Assembly: GCA_002718345.1 (NCBI GenBank)
Contig: PBDA01000064.1
Location: forward strand, 1-64,000
Origin: Rhodospirillaceae bacterium
Lineage (GTDB): Bacteria > Pseudomonadota > Gammaproteobacteria > Steroidobacterales > Rariloculaceae
Direction of reading: 5' to 3'
Length of the DNA: 64,000 bases
The notes below the pieces were generated by a model. That model saw only the letters and a program-made list of their open reading frames with translations. It was not told the DNA's origin and ran no database searches. Of this stretch, positions 45,261-53,857 are shown piece after piece. A program made the translations under genes and the position numbers. Each line of letters begins with the position of its first letter. Position 1 is the first letter of the stretch.

Positions 45261-46286
45261 TTACAACCCAACTAGCTCCAGAAGCTCTTGTCGGTACTGG
45301 CCTCTTGCCTCATCATAAATTGGTGTTATTGCATCAATAAAGCTCTGAACTTCTTCAGATGTTAATTCCGCAATTTCACCACCCGACTCCTTAATTGCCA
45401 GTGCTGCTGCCTCCTCCTCACCATCCTTCATGCTACGTTGAAATGCGACAGCATCTGTTACAGCTAACCGCATCTCATTCTGTAGTTCCTCAGGCCAGGA
45501 TTCAAAAGTTTCCCGATGCAAAAAAATTGGCCTAGAAATATAAAAATGATTACTCGCTGTATGAAATTGATGAAAGTTATGAACTCCATAGGTAACAGTA
45601 TTGGCAAATGGGTTCTCCTGAGCATCTAGAGTATTAGCCTTAACACGTTCAATAGCTTCAGTAAGATCCATAATCTCCGGTTCGGCGCCAAGTAACTCAA
45701 ACGTTCTGGCGTGTACTTGACTGGGCAGCACACGGATTGTCATATCTTCTAGATCAGATGGAGACCTGACAGGCTTTACACGATTTGAAATGTGTCTTAA
45801 TCCATTTTCAAAATAACCAAGAATTCGATAATTAGTCTGTGCCTCAATACTTTCAGTAAGTAATTCACCCAAACGGCCATCCATAGCCCGACGGGCACTG
45901 ATGTTATCTGAAAAAAGAAAGGGCAAATCTACTAGCCCGAGGTCAGAGACTCTATCAGTAAGATAACTGCTTGATTGGTAACCAAGGGTAAGAATACCTT
46001 GTTCTACAAGCCAGAGAATATCTAAACCACGATAACCAAGATCCATAATGTTATAGACATATCTCACATCAACTTGATCCCCAAAACGGGCTTCAAGTCG
46101 ATCACCAATTCGCTTTAATGCAAGACTGAAACTAGTTGTTGGTGGGCCATATCCCGCCATAATAATGCGATATGGTCCGCCATTTGCATTAGGAGACTGT
46201 GCCTTAGCTGAAGTCATTCCGAATTTACCAACACCTGCACTTGCTCCAAGCAAGGCTGACGCCTGAAGAAAACGTCGTCTCGACAT
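45261..46286 (-). CDS. Tat-exported TRAP transporter DctP-type receptor
   Basis: S-R-R-R-F-L-Q-A-S opens a twin-arginine signal, unusual for DctP proteins, which mostly use Sec. The mature fold shows L-E-D-M-T-I-R-V (~163-170) and the ligand region D-L-T-E-A-I-E-R-V-K-A-N-T-L-D-A-Q-E-N (~189-207). Tat export may mean folding with a ligand or metal in the cytoplasm. A perfect TAGGAGGA ribosome binding site precedes the ATG. It is operonic with cytochrome c and the ThDP enzyme, and no DctQM permease gene is nearby. Confidence 0.87.
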   Translation of the reverse strand: MSRRRFLQASALLGASAGVGKFGMTSAKAQSPNANGGPYRIIMAGYGPPTTSFSLALKRIGDRLEARFGDQVDVRYVYNIMDLGYRGLDILWLVEQGILTLGYQSSSYLTDRVSDLGLVDLPFLFSDNISARRAMDGRLGELLTESIEAQTNYRILGYFENGLRHISNRVKPVRSPSDLEDMTIRVLPSQVHARTFELLGAEPEIMDLTEAIERVKANTLDAQENPFANTVTYGVHNFHQFHTASNHFYISRPIFLHRETFESWPEELQNEMRLAVTDAVAFQRSMKDGEEEAAALAIKESGGEIAELTSEEVQSFIDAITPIYDEARGQYRQELLELVGL

Positions 46287-46327
46287 AAGTTCCTCCTAAA
46301 ACTTAGATAAAACACCACTCAAAGCTT

Positions 46328-46681
46328 CTAAAAATCCAGTTCCGGAATATCCTCCAGTGATGGGGGCTCGGGTATTGAACTAACATACTCATAAATTAGC
46401 CTAAGATCCTGGTCACTAAGTACGTTTGGTGAATAAGCAGGCATAAGGTTGGTACGCCGAACAAATTGTACAAACGCCTCAAATGGATATAGCGTAGGTG
46501 CTATACGAGGCCCATGTGCTCCACCTTGTCCTTGATAGCTATGACATTGCCAACACTGATAACTTTCATACAGTAACTGTCCGGCCATTGCATCATCAAC
46601 ATCTTGCCCATAAACCAACCCTCCCCATAAGCAAAAGCAAATGGAGACAAAAAAAATATAAAATCTCCTCAAATGAATCAT
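46328..46681 (-). CDS. Small exported mono-haem cytochrome c
   Basis: The 117-residue precursor has a signal peptide (~1-25). The haem attachment site is Cys43-W-Q-Cys46-His47, and Met80 (N-L-M-P-A-Y) is the probable sixth ligand, followed by the usual L-x-x-x-Y-E-Y-V-S-S-I helix. It is a class I cytochrome c, likely periplasmic. It starts 11 bases after the ThDP-enzyme gene, with GGGGAG overlapping that space, so it is probably the dedicated electron acceptor of that enzyme. Confidence 0.9.
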   Translation of the reverse strand: MIHLRRFYIFFVSICFCLWGGLVYGQDVDDAMAGQLLYESYQCWQCHSYQGQGGAHGPRIAPTLYPFEAFVQFVRRTNLMPAYSPNVLSDQDLRLIYEYVSSIPEPPSLEDIPELDF

Positions 46682-46692
46682 TTGTCTCCCCT

Positions 46693-48687
46693 CTACCGTG
46701 GTTGAGTCCGCACGTGAACAAATGCAGGCTCACCTGACTCCACAACATCAAGTGCTCGAGTAATTGCTGGACCAATATCTTTTGGGTCTGAGTAGGGGCC
46801 TTCCGACCAAACACCCATACCCTCCACAACCTTTGCTAGATCTATCTCCGGATTTCTAAGCTCATTACCCACCCAAGAACTTCCATCAATACCTCGCTGT
46901 CTTCTAGCAGACATTCGTTGTAAATGCATAAACTCCTGATGATAAGCCTGATTATCATGAGTAACCGTTAACATTGGAATATCATGGTGTGCAGCAGTCC
47001 AAAACGTACCAGGCACATACATCATGTCTCCGTCACGTTGCACATTAATTGGCAGACGACCTTCTGGACGGTGAGCTAATGCTGCGCCTAGTGCAGATGG
47101 TGCTCCATAACCAAGGCCCGCACCACCAGATCGACCTATCCACTGATAATGTTTATCTATAGGCCACAACCGCCTTGCCCACCGGTTTTGTTGATTATCA
47201 TCGGATACAAGCGCCCAGTCCCGGTCCTTCACAACATTCCAAAGCTCAGCGTAAAGCCGGCCTGTACTCACTGGCGCCGCATTCCATCCATAGCGTGCCC
47301 AGTCTTTATCTTGCGCACGCTGTCGAGCATGGGCTTCTTCCCAACGTACTTTTCTTTCAGCATTAGATGCTCGTCTTTCTCGAGACATTGCTGACTGAAC
47401 CGCCTCCGTTAACACAGGCAAAGTTGCCTGTGCATCTCCTGCTATGGATAAATCAGTAGAAAAATAACGTTGAAAGCTTTGATAATTTGATTTGGTGAAC
47501 AGGTCTTTAACACCAATATCTATGACTTTAGCATCTGGTCGTGCCCGTCTTTGGACATCTTTATGAACACGATCACGCATTTGATTAATGGTCCCCCATG
47601 TATCATAAAGCTCCAACCCCAGAATAACATCAGCTTGTGCAATAGCATTTGCGCCCTGAGACAAGTAGTGATTATTAGGAAAATTCATCCGACCAAACTG
47701 ATTGACCACGGGTGCTTGCAATGCCTCTGCTAAAGCAACTAAGCGTTCAACACCCTCCTGATTATGGGCCATCAAGTCAACTACAATTACTGGATTATCA
47801 GCCTCTACTAACCACCGGGCGGCTTCGTCAACCGCATTGGTGTCACCACTAGGTGGCTGAGTCGGCGTCATAGCTGGCATTGATACCTGCTGTTCACCAA
47901 GCTCCTCTTCCTGAAGGTGCCCATCCAAAACAATAGCTACGGGCCCCATTGGTGGAGTCATAGCTATTTTATATGCGCGTGCCATGGATTCAGCAAAATG
48001 CTGCAGTGAAACAGGATTGTCATCCCATTTAATATAATCGCGAATTACTCTTACACAATCTTGTGCTGAGTGTGACCACTCAACTCCCGGTCTCCGATGA
48101 GTTACATCGAGATGATTGCCTGCAAGAATAACCATCGGGCTGCGATCACACCACGCGTTATAAACTGACATTGCAGCATGCTGTAACCCAACTGTTCCAT
48201 GGGCGAGCATTGCTAACGGCTTACCGGTAACTTTGTAGTAGCCATGGGCCATAGCAGTAGCAATTTCTTCGTGAGTAGCCTCAATCAACTCAGGGGACTT
48301 ATTGCCTCCATAATTAACGATGGATTCATGGATCCCTCTAAAACTTGAACCAGGATTTGTAGTGACGTACTCAAACTCTAACCCCTTTAAAACATCCACC
48401 ATGAAATCAGAACCAGGATTGGTTACAAAATATTGCTTCGCTTCATCAGCTGTGTAACCAACAGGAATCTCATTCTCCATTGCTTCTTGCTGAGCGCTAG
48501 GAGGCGCTACTGCAGCAAATCGCCTGTTTAGCAATTCTTGTGGCAATGCTTCCTTAGAAGCACCTACTGACGCAGCAGCTAAACCTGCCGCTGTAGCTGT
48601 AGAAAGGAACTCCCTTCGATTAACACTCTTACCCTTATCTTTATTATTCTCGAGCGGATCGCATTTTGATTTTTTCTGTGACTTCAT
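46693..48687 (-). CDS. Tat-exported thiamine-diphosphate-dependent enzyme (acetolactate synthase/benzoylformate decarboxylase fold)
   Basis: The N-terminal region holds N-R-R-E-F-L-S-T near residue 24, followed by an alanine-rich hydrophobic stretch, giving a twin-arginine signal. The three ThDP-enzyme domains follow. The cofactor-activating glutamate is in T-H-E-E-I-A-T-A-M-A-H-G-Y near 137. The C-terminal diphosphate/Mg motif begins D-G-D-M-M-Y and ends at T-H-D-N, in the family's G-D-x(~25)-N arrangement. Reaction type is open: decarboxylase, oxidase or carboligase. Periplasmic export of such an enzyme is very unusual. ATG 48687 follows a near-perfect GGAGGTGA. It heads a cytochrome c/TRAP receptor operon. 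Confidence 0.85.
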   Translation of the reverse strand: MKSQKKSKCDPLENNKDKGKSVNRREFLSTATAAGLAAASVGASKEALPQELLNRRFAAVAPPSAQQEAMENEIPVGYTADEAKQYFVTNPGSDFMVDVLKGLEFEYVTTNPGSSFRGIHESIVNYGGNKSPELIEATHEEIATAMAHGYYKVTGKPLAMLAHGTVGLQHAAMSVYNAWCDRSPMVILAGNHLDVTHRRPGVEWSHSAQDCVRVIRDYIKWDDNPVSLQHFAESMARAYKIAMTPPMGPVAIVLDGHLQEEELGEQQVSMPAMTPTQPPSGDTNAVDEAARWLVEADNPVIVVDLMAHNQEGVERLVALAEALQAPVVNQFGRMNFPNNHYLSQGANAIAQADVILGLELYDTWGTINQMRDRVHKDVQRRARPDAKVIDIGVKDLFTKSNYQSFQRYFSTDLSIAGDAQATLPVLTEAVQSAMSRERRASNAERKVRWEEAHARQRAQDKDWARYGWNAAPVSTGRLYAELWNVVKDRDWALVSDDNQQNRWARRLWPIDKHYQWIGRSGGAGLGYGAPSALGAALAHRPEGRLPINVQRDGDMMYVPGTFWTAAHHDIPMLTVTHDNQAYHQEFMHLQRMSARRQRGIDGSSWVGNELRNPEIDLAKVVEGMGVWSEGPYSDPKDIGPAITRALDVVESGEPAFVHVRTQPR

Positions 48688-48724
48688 GGCGCTCACCTCC
48701 GGTTAGAGGAGCCTCATAGGGCTC
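48688..48724 (-). promoter_or_regulatory. Structured leader with two mutually exclusive stems over the Shine-Dalgarno
   Basis: On the minus strand, GAGCC and GGCTC (48720-48724 and 48709-48713) form one stem. GCTCCTC (48706-48712) can instead pair with the Shine-Dalgarno segment GAGGTGAGC (48691-48699), hiding it. The two pairings share bases, so they exclude each other. This is the layout of a translational switch. No known riboswitch class was recognised. Confidence 0.4.
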
Positions 48725-48798
48725 GAAGACGATTGATCATCAACAAAGCATAGAACCTGAGAGAGCTTAATGCCACTGCTTTTGACATTACATAACAG

Positions 48799-49734
48799 TT
48801 AATCTGGCTTATTCGGCTCTTCAAAAAATGACTCATTAATGTACTTAGAGTGATTTGTAAGTTGCATTGAAGGGGTAGCATACCTAGAACGCAATTTTAG
48901 TACGGTATCGATACCCTGAAAATCTAGCGAACCGTTAGGAGTGAGGCCAGTTATAGGGTTTAAAAGTTTTTTCATAACAGCATTTGCCACTCTCGGTTGA
49001 ATTGCAGGCATCTTAGCTAAAAGAATATCTTTTGCTGCTTCGTAATTACCAGAATCTAGAGTCCATTTTAGACCGGCAAGATATCCCTTCATAAAACCTC
49101 TTATTATTTCCGGGTTATTTTCAGCCCAACTACTACTTGCCGCAAAGACTCCTCCTTGGTAATTTGGCACTGTATCCACGCTTGTCTGTAAAACACGAAA
49201 GCCATTTGCTAACGCAATGCTTGTGAAAGGTTCTATTGTCAAAGTCCCAACATGGTCTCCCGAACGAACTGATTCCCAACGCTTTGGTGTAGCTCCGACT
49301 GGAGCTAACTCACAATCCTCAATTGATAACCCAGCTTTCTCAATCATGTCATACAGAACAAATGCAAATCCGGTTGCAAGCGCATCCAACGCGATAGAAC
49401 GACCTTTAATATCGTCGTAAGTCTGTATTTCAGGAGCAACAATTAAAGAAAGCTCAATGTGAGTCGCGCCCATAAAAGCAACCAAGTCAGGTGAAACATC
49501 AAAACTTATTGCACCCTGCCCTTCTTTATATGCCACAACATTATCAAAAGCAGTTCCAGCTATTTGAAATTGACCTTTTACTAAGTTCTCAATTTGATAT
49601 ACAGAACTAGGAGTTGTTTCCAGATGAACATCCAACCCAACATCTTTAAAATAACCTAATTCCAGAGCTGCAAAAATTGGCAAATTTGGCGCGCCAGGAA
49701 AACAAATAAGCTCTAAACTATTTTGCAAACTCAT
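48799..49734 (-). CDS. NMT1/THI5-SsuA-like substrate-binding protein without a signal peptide
   Basis: The ~311-residue product begins M-S-L-Q-N-S-L-E-L-I-C-F-P-G-A-P-N. F-A-A-L-E-L-G-Y-F (~24-32) is the NMT1/SsuA entry helix, and I-K-G-R-S-I-A-L-D (~110-118) and Y-L-A-G-L near 225 are further family marks. No hydrophobic leader is present. The ATG overlaps the stop of the molybdenum hydroxylase gene (TGATG), so translation is coupled. It may act in the cytoplasm as a sensor, chaperone or enzyme rather than a classic transport receptor. A longer in-frame start at 49779 adds a Cys-rich leader that overlaps the upstream gene and is rejected. Confidence 0.78.
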   Translation of the reverse strand: MSLQNSLELICFPGAPNLPIFAALELGYFKDVGLDVHLETTPSSVYQIENLVKGQFQIAGTAFDNVVAYKEGQGAISFDVSPDLVAFMGATHIELSLIVAPEIQTYDDIKGRSIALDALATGFAFVLYDMIEKAGLSIEDCELAPVGATPKRWESVRSGDHVGTLTIEPFTSIALANGFRVLQTSVDTVPNYQGGVFAASSSWAENNPEIIRGFMKGYLAGLKWTLDSGNYEAAKDILLAKMPAIQPRVANAVMKKLLNPITGLTPNGSLDFQGIDTVLKLRSRYATPSMQLTNHSKYINESFFEEPNKPD

Positions 49735-52106
49735 CAAATTTTTTCCTGAGCACTTTGGGCATTTTGGATTGCAGTCCACACCCTAAATGGCGTTGCCGGC
49801 ATCTCGATATCACGTACACCGTAATCTCTTAAGGCATTTACAATCGCATTAATTACTACCGCTAGAGCCGGTGTTGTTGGGCCTTCTCCGCCAGACTTTA
49901 TCCCCAACGGATTAGTTGGTGAAAAAACCTCATTGAAGGCTGTTGAAAACATGGGCACATCATCAGCGCGAGGCAGAGTGTAATCCATTAAAGACCCCGT
50001 AATTGGCTGACCAGAACCCTGATCGATTAGGCAATACTCCATGAGAGCCTGCCCAAGCCCTGTAGTTATTGAACCATGTGTCTGGCCATCAACAATCATT
50101 GGATTAATTACACGGCCAACATCATCAACTGCAACATAACGCTCTAATTTGACTTGGCCGGTTTCCGGATCTACCTCAACTTCACAGGCTGCACAACCAT
50201 TGGGGAAAACCGCAACATCCATTTCATTTTCCCGAGAAACGGATAATCCGTTTTCTAATTCTTTTGGTAAATTTGATGATTCGACTACTTTGGCTAGCTC
50301 GAACCAATCAATTGTTTTGCCAATAGTTCGAATATTAAAAACACCACCAGAAAACTCTACTTCTTTTAAATCCACGTTATAAAGAAAGCTTGCAATTTTT
50401 CTGCCTTGCTTTATTAGATCCTTGCACGCAAGAAAAATAACCGTACCTGCCTGCCTCATTGATCGCCCAGAATGCGACCCTCCTCCAGATTTCACTATAT
50501 CAGTATCACCAACTATGATTTTCACATAATCTAAATCAATACACATAAAATCAGCAGCAACCTGCGCAAAGCTAGTCTCCTGCCCTTGACCAGTAGGTTG
50601 GGTTCCAATAACAACCTCAACAACCTGCTCTGATTTAACTATAATATCGGTCCGTTCCATGGGAGCGCCAATAGATGACTCAACATAATTGGCAAATCCT
50701 CTTCCTAAACACTTACCTCTAGAATGTGCTTGTGTTTCTCTACCTGTAAAACCTAACCAATCAATCATCTCAAGAGCGATATCCATACTCTTTTCATAGT
50801 TGCCACTGTCATATTTAACTCCTAGTGGGTTTGTGTAAGGCATAGCAGCCGATGGAATTAGGTTTTTACGGCGTAGCTCAATAGGATCGAAACCACATTC
50901 ATATGCAGCAGTATCAATGATCCGTTCAAGAGCATGGCATACCTCTGGACGGCCCGAACTACGATAAGCCTGTGTAGGAACTGTATTAGTAAAAACCCCA
51001 CGAGCTCGGGCTGTCGCTGTTGGAATATTATAACTACCAGTAACTAAAGCAATTCCTTTACCCAAGGGAGAAAGCGAAACTATCCAAGCACCAAGATTGC
51101 TTAGATTAGATGCCTTATAACCAAGAAACTGCCCATCCGAACTCAGAGCTAACTCAACACTAGTCTTAAGATCTCGACCCTGATAATCGCTTAAAAAAGA
51201 TTCAGATCGAGTAGCTGTAAACTTAACTGCCCGACCAAGCTGTTTAGCCGCCCAGAGAGTTAAGCCAAACTCAGAGTAAACACGATTTTTAGTACCAAAA
51301 TTACCTCCAACATCGAAGCAAAGAATTCTAATTTTTTCTGGGTTTTCTCCTAAAGCTGAGGCAATCTGGTGCTTGTGCCGAACCGCCCCATTACTTCCTG
51401 CGTATAATGTATATCGACCGGTATCATCATCAAAACTTGCTAATGCTGCTCTAGGTTCCAATGGAACTCCTGTTACCCTTCCAATATTAAAATCCATTTG
51501 AACAACGTAATCTGCTTGCTTAAAGACAGATTCCGTTTTCTTTGGGTCTCCAAAAGTTGTATCAACACAGGTATTGCTAGGAACAGCATCCCAAATAACT
51601 GGTGCATTGGCTGCTGCAGCCATATGACTATCTGCAACTGAAAGAATCGGATCATAGTCAACAAAAACACTCTCTGCTGCATCAACTGCTTGATTTCGCG
51701 TTTCAGCAATCACCATTGCAATAGGCTCTCCCACATAGCGGACCTTATCAAGGGCCAAAAGTGTATGCGGGCCTTCAAAAATCTCGTTACCTCCAGGTCC
51801 GGTCAACTTAAGATCTGATCGGGTTGAAGGAACTGGGCTATGAGGTATGGATCCCAACCCTGCCTGTTTGCAATCACTACCCGTCAGTACCAAAAGAACG
51901 CCAGGCATTTCCTCTGCTACAGCTGTCTCAATTTCAAGAATTTTTGCATGTGGGTAAACAGAACGAACCATAACTGCATAAACCTGGTCAGAAATGTTAA
52001 AGTCATCGCTGAACCGCCCCTCTCCGCGAACAAGCCTATCATCCTCCTTGCGAGGAACTGGCTTACCAATAGACTTAAAGCATATTTCTTTAAAATCTGT
52101 GGTCAT
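49734..52106 (-). CDS. Xanthine dehydrogenase-family molybdopterin-binding large subunit (CoxL/HcrA-like)
   Basis: The 790-residue subunit begins with the hammerhead domain (G-K-P-V-P-R-K-E-D, R-L-V-R-G-E-G-R-F-S-D-D). Molybdopterin-binding segments follow: D-V-G-G-N-F-G-T-K (~264-272), A-Y-R-S-S-G-R-P-E (~388-396), G-Q-G-Q-E-T-S-F near 512, and G-S-I-T-T-G-L-G-Q-A-L near 690. The catalytic glutamate is in S-G-G-E-G-P near 748. The A-Y-R-S-S-G-R loop is neither CoxL (C-S-F-R) nor classical XDH, so the substrate is unknown. No [2Fe-2S] or FAD subunit gene adjoins. It lies between ubiD and a substrate-binding protein in one operon. Confidence 0.9.
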   Translation of the reverse strand: MTTDFKEICFKSIGKPVPRKEDDRLVRGEGRFSDDFNISDQVYAVMVRSVYPHAKILEIETAVAEEMPGVLLVLTGSDCKQAGLGSIPHSPVPSTRSDLKLTGPGGNEIFEGPHTLLALDKVRYVGEPIAMVIAETRNQAVDAAESVFVDYDPILSVADSHMAAAANAPVIWDAVPSNTCVDTTFGDPKKTESVFKQADYVVQMDFNIGRVTGVPLEPRAALASFDDDTGRYTLYAGSNGAVRHKHQIASALGENPEKIRILCFDVGGNFGTKNRVYSEFGLTLWAAKQLGRAVKFTATRSESFLSDYQGRDLKTSVELALSSDGQFLGYKASNLSNLGAWIVSLSPLGKGIALVTGSYNIPTATARARGVFTNTVPTQAYRSSGRPEVCHALERIIDTAAYECGFDPIELRRKNLIPSAAMPYTNPLGVKYDSGNYEKSMDIALEMIDWLGFTGRETQAHSRGKCLGRGFANYVESSIGAPMERTDIIVKSEQVVEVVIGTQPTGQGQETSFAQVAADFMCIDLDYVKIIVGDTDIVKSGGGSHSGRSMRQAGTVIFLACKDLIKQGRKIASFLYNVDLKEVEFSGGVFNIRTIGKTIDWFELAKVVESSNLPKELENGLSVSRENEMDVAVFPNGCAACEVEVDPETGQVKLERYVAVDDVGRVINPMIVDGQTHGSITTGLGQALMEYCLIDQGSGQPITGSLMDYTLPRADDVPMFSTAFNEVFSPTNPLGIKSGGEGPTTPALAVVINAIVNALRDYGVRDIEMPATPFRVWTAIQNAQSAQEKI

Positions 52107-52111
52107 GAGAC

Positions 52112-52124
52112 AAAACTACCCTTT
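52112..52124 (-). repeat. 13-base leader repeat AAAGGGTAGTTTT, copy 1
   Basis: The motif lies 5 bases ahead of the molybdenum hydroxylase ATG and overlaps the UbiD-type gene stop. An identical 13-mer precedes the UbiD-type gene itself. AAGGG may serve as an unusually distant ribosome binding site. Confidence 0.4.
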
Positions 52125-53769
52125 AACCATCCTCTACATCTCTAGCAGGGGTCTCAGGAACTAAACCTGATTGCCTGCGCTTAAAAGTCTGAACACCACT
52201 ATCTACCCAGCGTCCACTAACAGCATTCTGAGCAAACATCTCCCAAACATCACTCCAATCTCCCATCGAGTATCCATGCCAAGGTGCTTTAGGCGACAAT
52301 TCAGGTAATTTCAATTCTTCCCAGATAGCACGAGCATTTTCCATAAACTCACGGGCAGGCAATGCCAATGGCGTCATATTAGTTTTACGAGTTGCATCAA
52401 CTAGAATGCCTGATTCCTCACCTTTATTTCCTTTTGGTCCATGCCCACGTTTTCTTCCTGCAACAATACGTAGGTCATCGACGGCGTTCATACGATAAGC
52501 TAGAGACCAGAAAATAGCGTCCATGTTTAATGCATCAATATCACTACTAAGTGCGATGACAATTTTTCCGCACTGCGCTTGCAAAGTTGAGGCTCCCTCA
52601 AGTCCGCGCCAAACTTCCTTTCGTGGTGTATCGTCCTCAAAACGTAGAAAGATGACTGGCCTGATATTCGTCAACGCTTCATGCATTGTGACACTGAGTA
52701 TCCCATCTACTTTTAGCTCCTCCTGCAAATAGTTTAAGAAAAGTGGCTCATAGGCAACCCGCTTAATGACACTCGACTCACTTGGTGTAACCTGGCTCAC
52801 TATAGATGGGAATATCGGTGAACGCTTCCTAGTGATTGCAGTTACCTGCATGGACATATTGAAATCTTCCAATGCAACATAACCATGACTTTCACCAAAT
52901 GGCCCTTCAGGTTCCAATAACTCCGTGTCTATAAACCCTTCAATTACGATTTCCGCATCTGCAGGAACCTCTAAATCTACCGTAACTGCTTTTGCTACCC
53001 GAATGGGAGAATTAGCTAAGGCTCCAGCAACGCCCATTTCATCTTGATCAACTGCTAGTTTTTGTGGTCCGCTATATGCAACTACAGGAGGTACGCCAAC
53101 AGCGATAGCACAAGGCATAGGTTCTCCTAGCTTTTGATATTTTTGCCAATGAAGGTATCCACCTGCTCCTCCTACGCGAGTAGCCATTCGCACACCTAAC
53201 CTATCAGAAGCTTTAAGAGCACCCCTGTAAGTTCCCATGTTACGTATACCAGTTTCAGGGTCTTTGGTAATTACTATTGTTGCAGCTAGGTAGGGCGCAG
53301 AATCGTAACCCGGAGTTGATACTGGTACAGGCAAACTTTCAAGGCCATGCCCCTTTTTTAGCGATTCGCCTTGCATGATTACTTCCTGACAAGGTGGAGA
53401 CTCTATCACTAAAGGGGGTATTGGATTTTCAATGGCATGCATCCATCTAGCGCCAATATTTTCCAACGGCACGCCCATACCGATTGAATAAATCTCTGGG
53501 GTCGTCGCTAACGCACCAACTGCAACAGGTATATCGTATTTTTTCCCTTCTCCATTAATTACATTTGTAAATAAAAAAGCCGTACGATCTGATTCAGACA
53601 AGCCTCCCTGAAATTGCCATCGAACCAATGGGTGTAGCTCTGTATCTTTATTAATTGGGCGGTCTATACGCCTAAGTAGACCTCTTGATTCCAATTTAGC
53701 AAGGTGATCCTGAAAATCAGGATAAGAAGGCTGAGCCTTTTCTAAGCTATTAGTTTGATCAGTGCTCAT
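52123..53769 (-). CDS. UbiD-family prenylated-FMN decarboxylase
   Basis: The 548-residue enzyme matches UbiD: G-T-Y-R-G-A (~176-181), E-P-E-G-P-F-G-E-S-H-G-Y (~268-279) containing the glutamate acid/base, and R-G-L-E-G-A-S-T-L near 379. UbiD enzymes reversibly decarboxylate aromatic, heteroaromatic or alpha,beta-unsaturated acids with prenylated FMN. The UbiX partner that makes the cofactor is not in this window. It heads an operon with the Mo hydroxylase (16-base gap), pointing to aromatic or heterocyclic acid breakdown rather than ubiquinone synthesis. Confidence 0.9.
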   Translation of the reverse strand: MSTDQTNSLEKAQPSYPDFQDHLAKLESRGLLRRIDRPINKDTELHPLVRWQFQGGLSESDRTAFLFTNVINGEGKKYDIPVAVGALATTPEIYSIGMGVPLENIGARWMHAIENPIPPLVIESPPCQEVIMQGESLKKGHGLESLPVPVSTPGYDSAPYLAATIVITKDPETGIRNMGTYRGALKASDRLGVRMATRVGGAGGYLHWQKYQKLGEPMPCAIAVGVPPVVAYSGPQKLAVDQDEMGVAGALANSPIRVAKAVTVDLEVPADAEIVIEGFIDTELLEPEGPFGESHGYVALEDFNMSMQVTAITRKRSPIFPSIVSQVTPSESSVIKRVAYEPLFLNYLQEELKVDGILSVTMHEALTNIRPVIFLRFEDDTPRKEVWRGLEGASTLQAQCGKIVIALSSDIDALNMDAIFWSLAYRMNAVDDLRIVAGRKRGHGPKGNKGEESGILVDATRKTNMTPLALPAREFMENARAIWEELKLPELSPKAPWHGYSMGDWSDVWEMFAQNAVSGRWVDSGVQTFKRRQSGLVPETPARDVEDG

Positions 53770-53775
53770 AGATTA

Positions 53776-53788
53776 AAAACTACCCTTT
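53776..53788 (-). repeat. 13-base leader repeat AAAGGGTAGTTTT, copy 2
   Basis: An identical copy of the 13-mer before the Mo hydroxylase gene lies 6 bases ahead of the UbiD-type ATG. Conserved position in both leaders suggests function, for example translation initiation or regulator binding. Confidence 0.4.
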
Positions 53789-53857
53789 TCTACCAGATTG
53801 TGAACAATACACTAACCATAACAAAGTGTTTAAGCAGGCGAGCCATTGCTAGCAAAA

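Noticed and set aside
48688-48760. THI-box or glycine riboswitch ahead of the ThDP enzyme
   Set aside because: A CTCTCAGG-like string is present, but the rest of either consensus is missing. Only a generic structured leader is supported.
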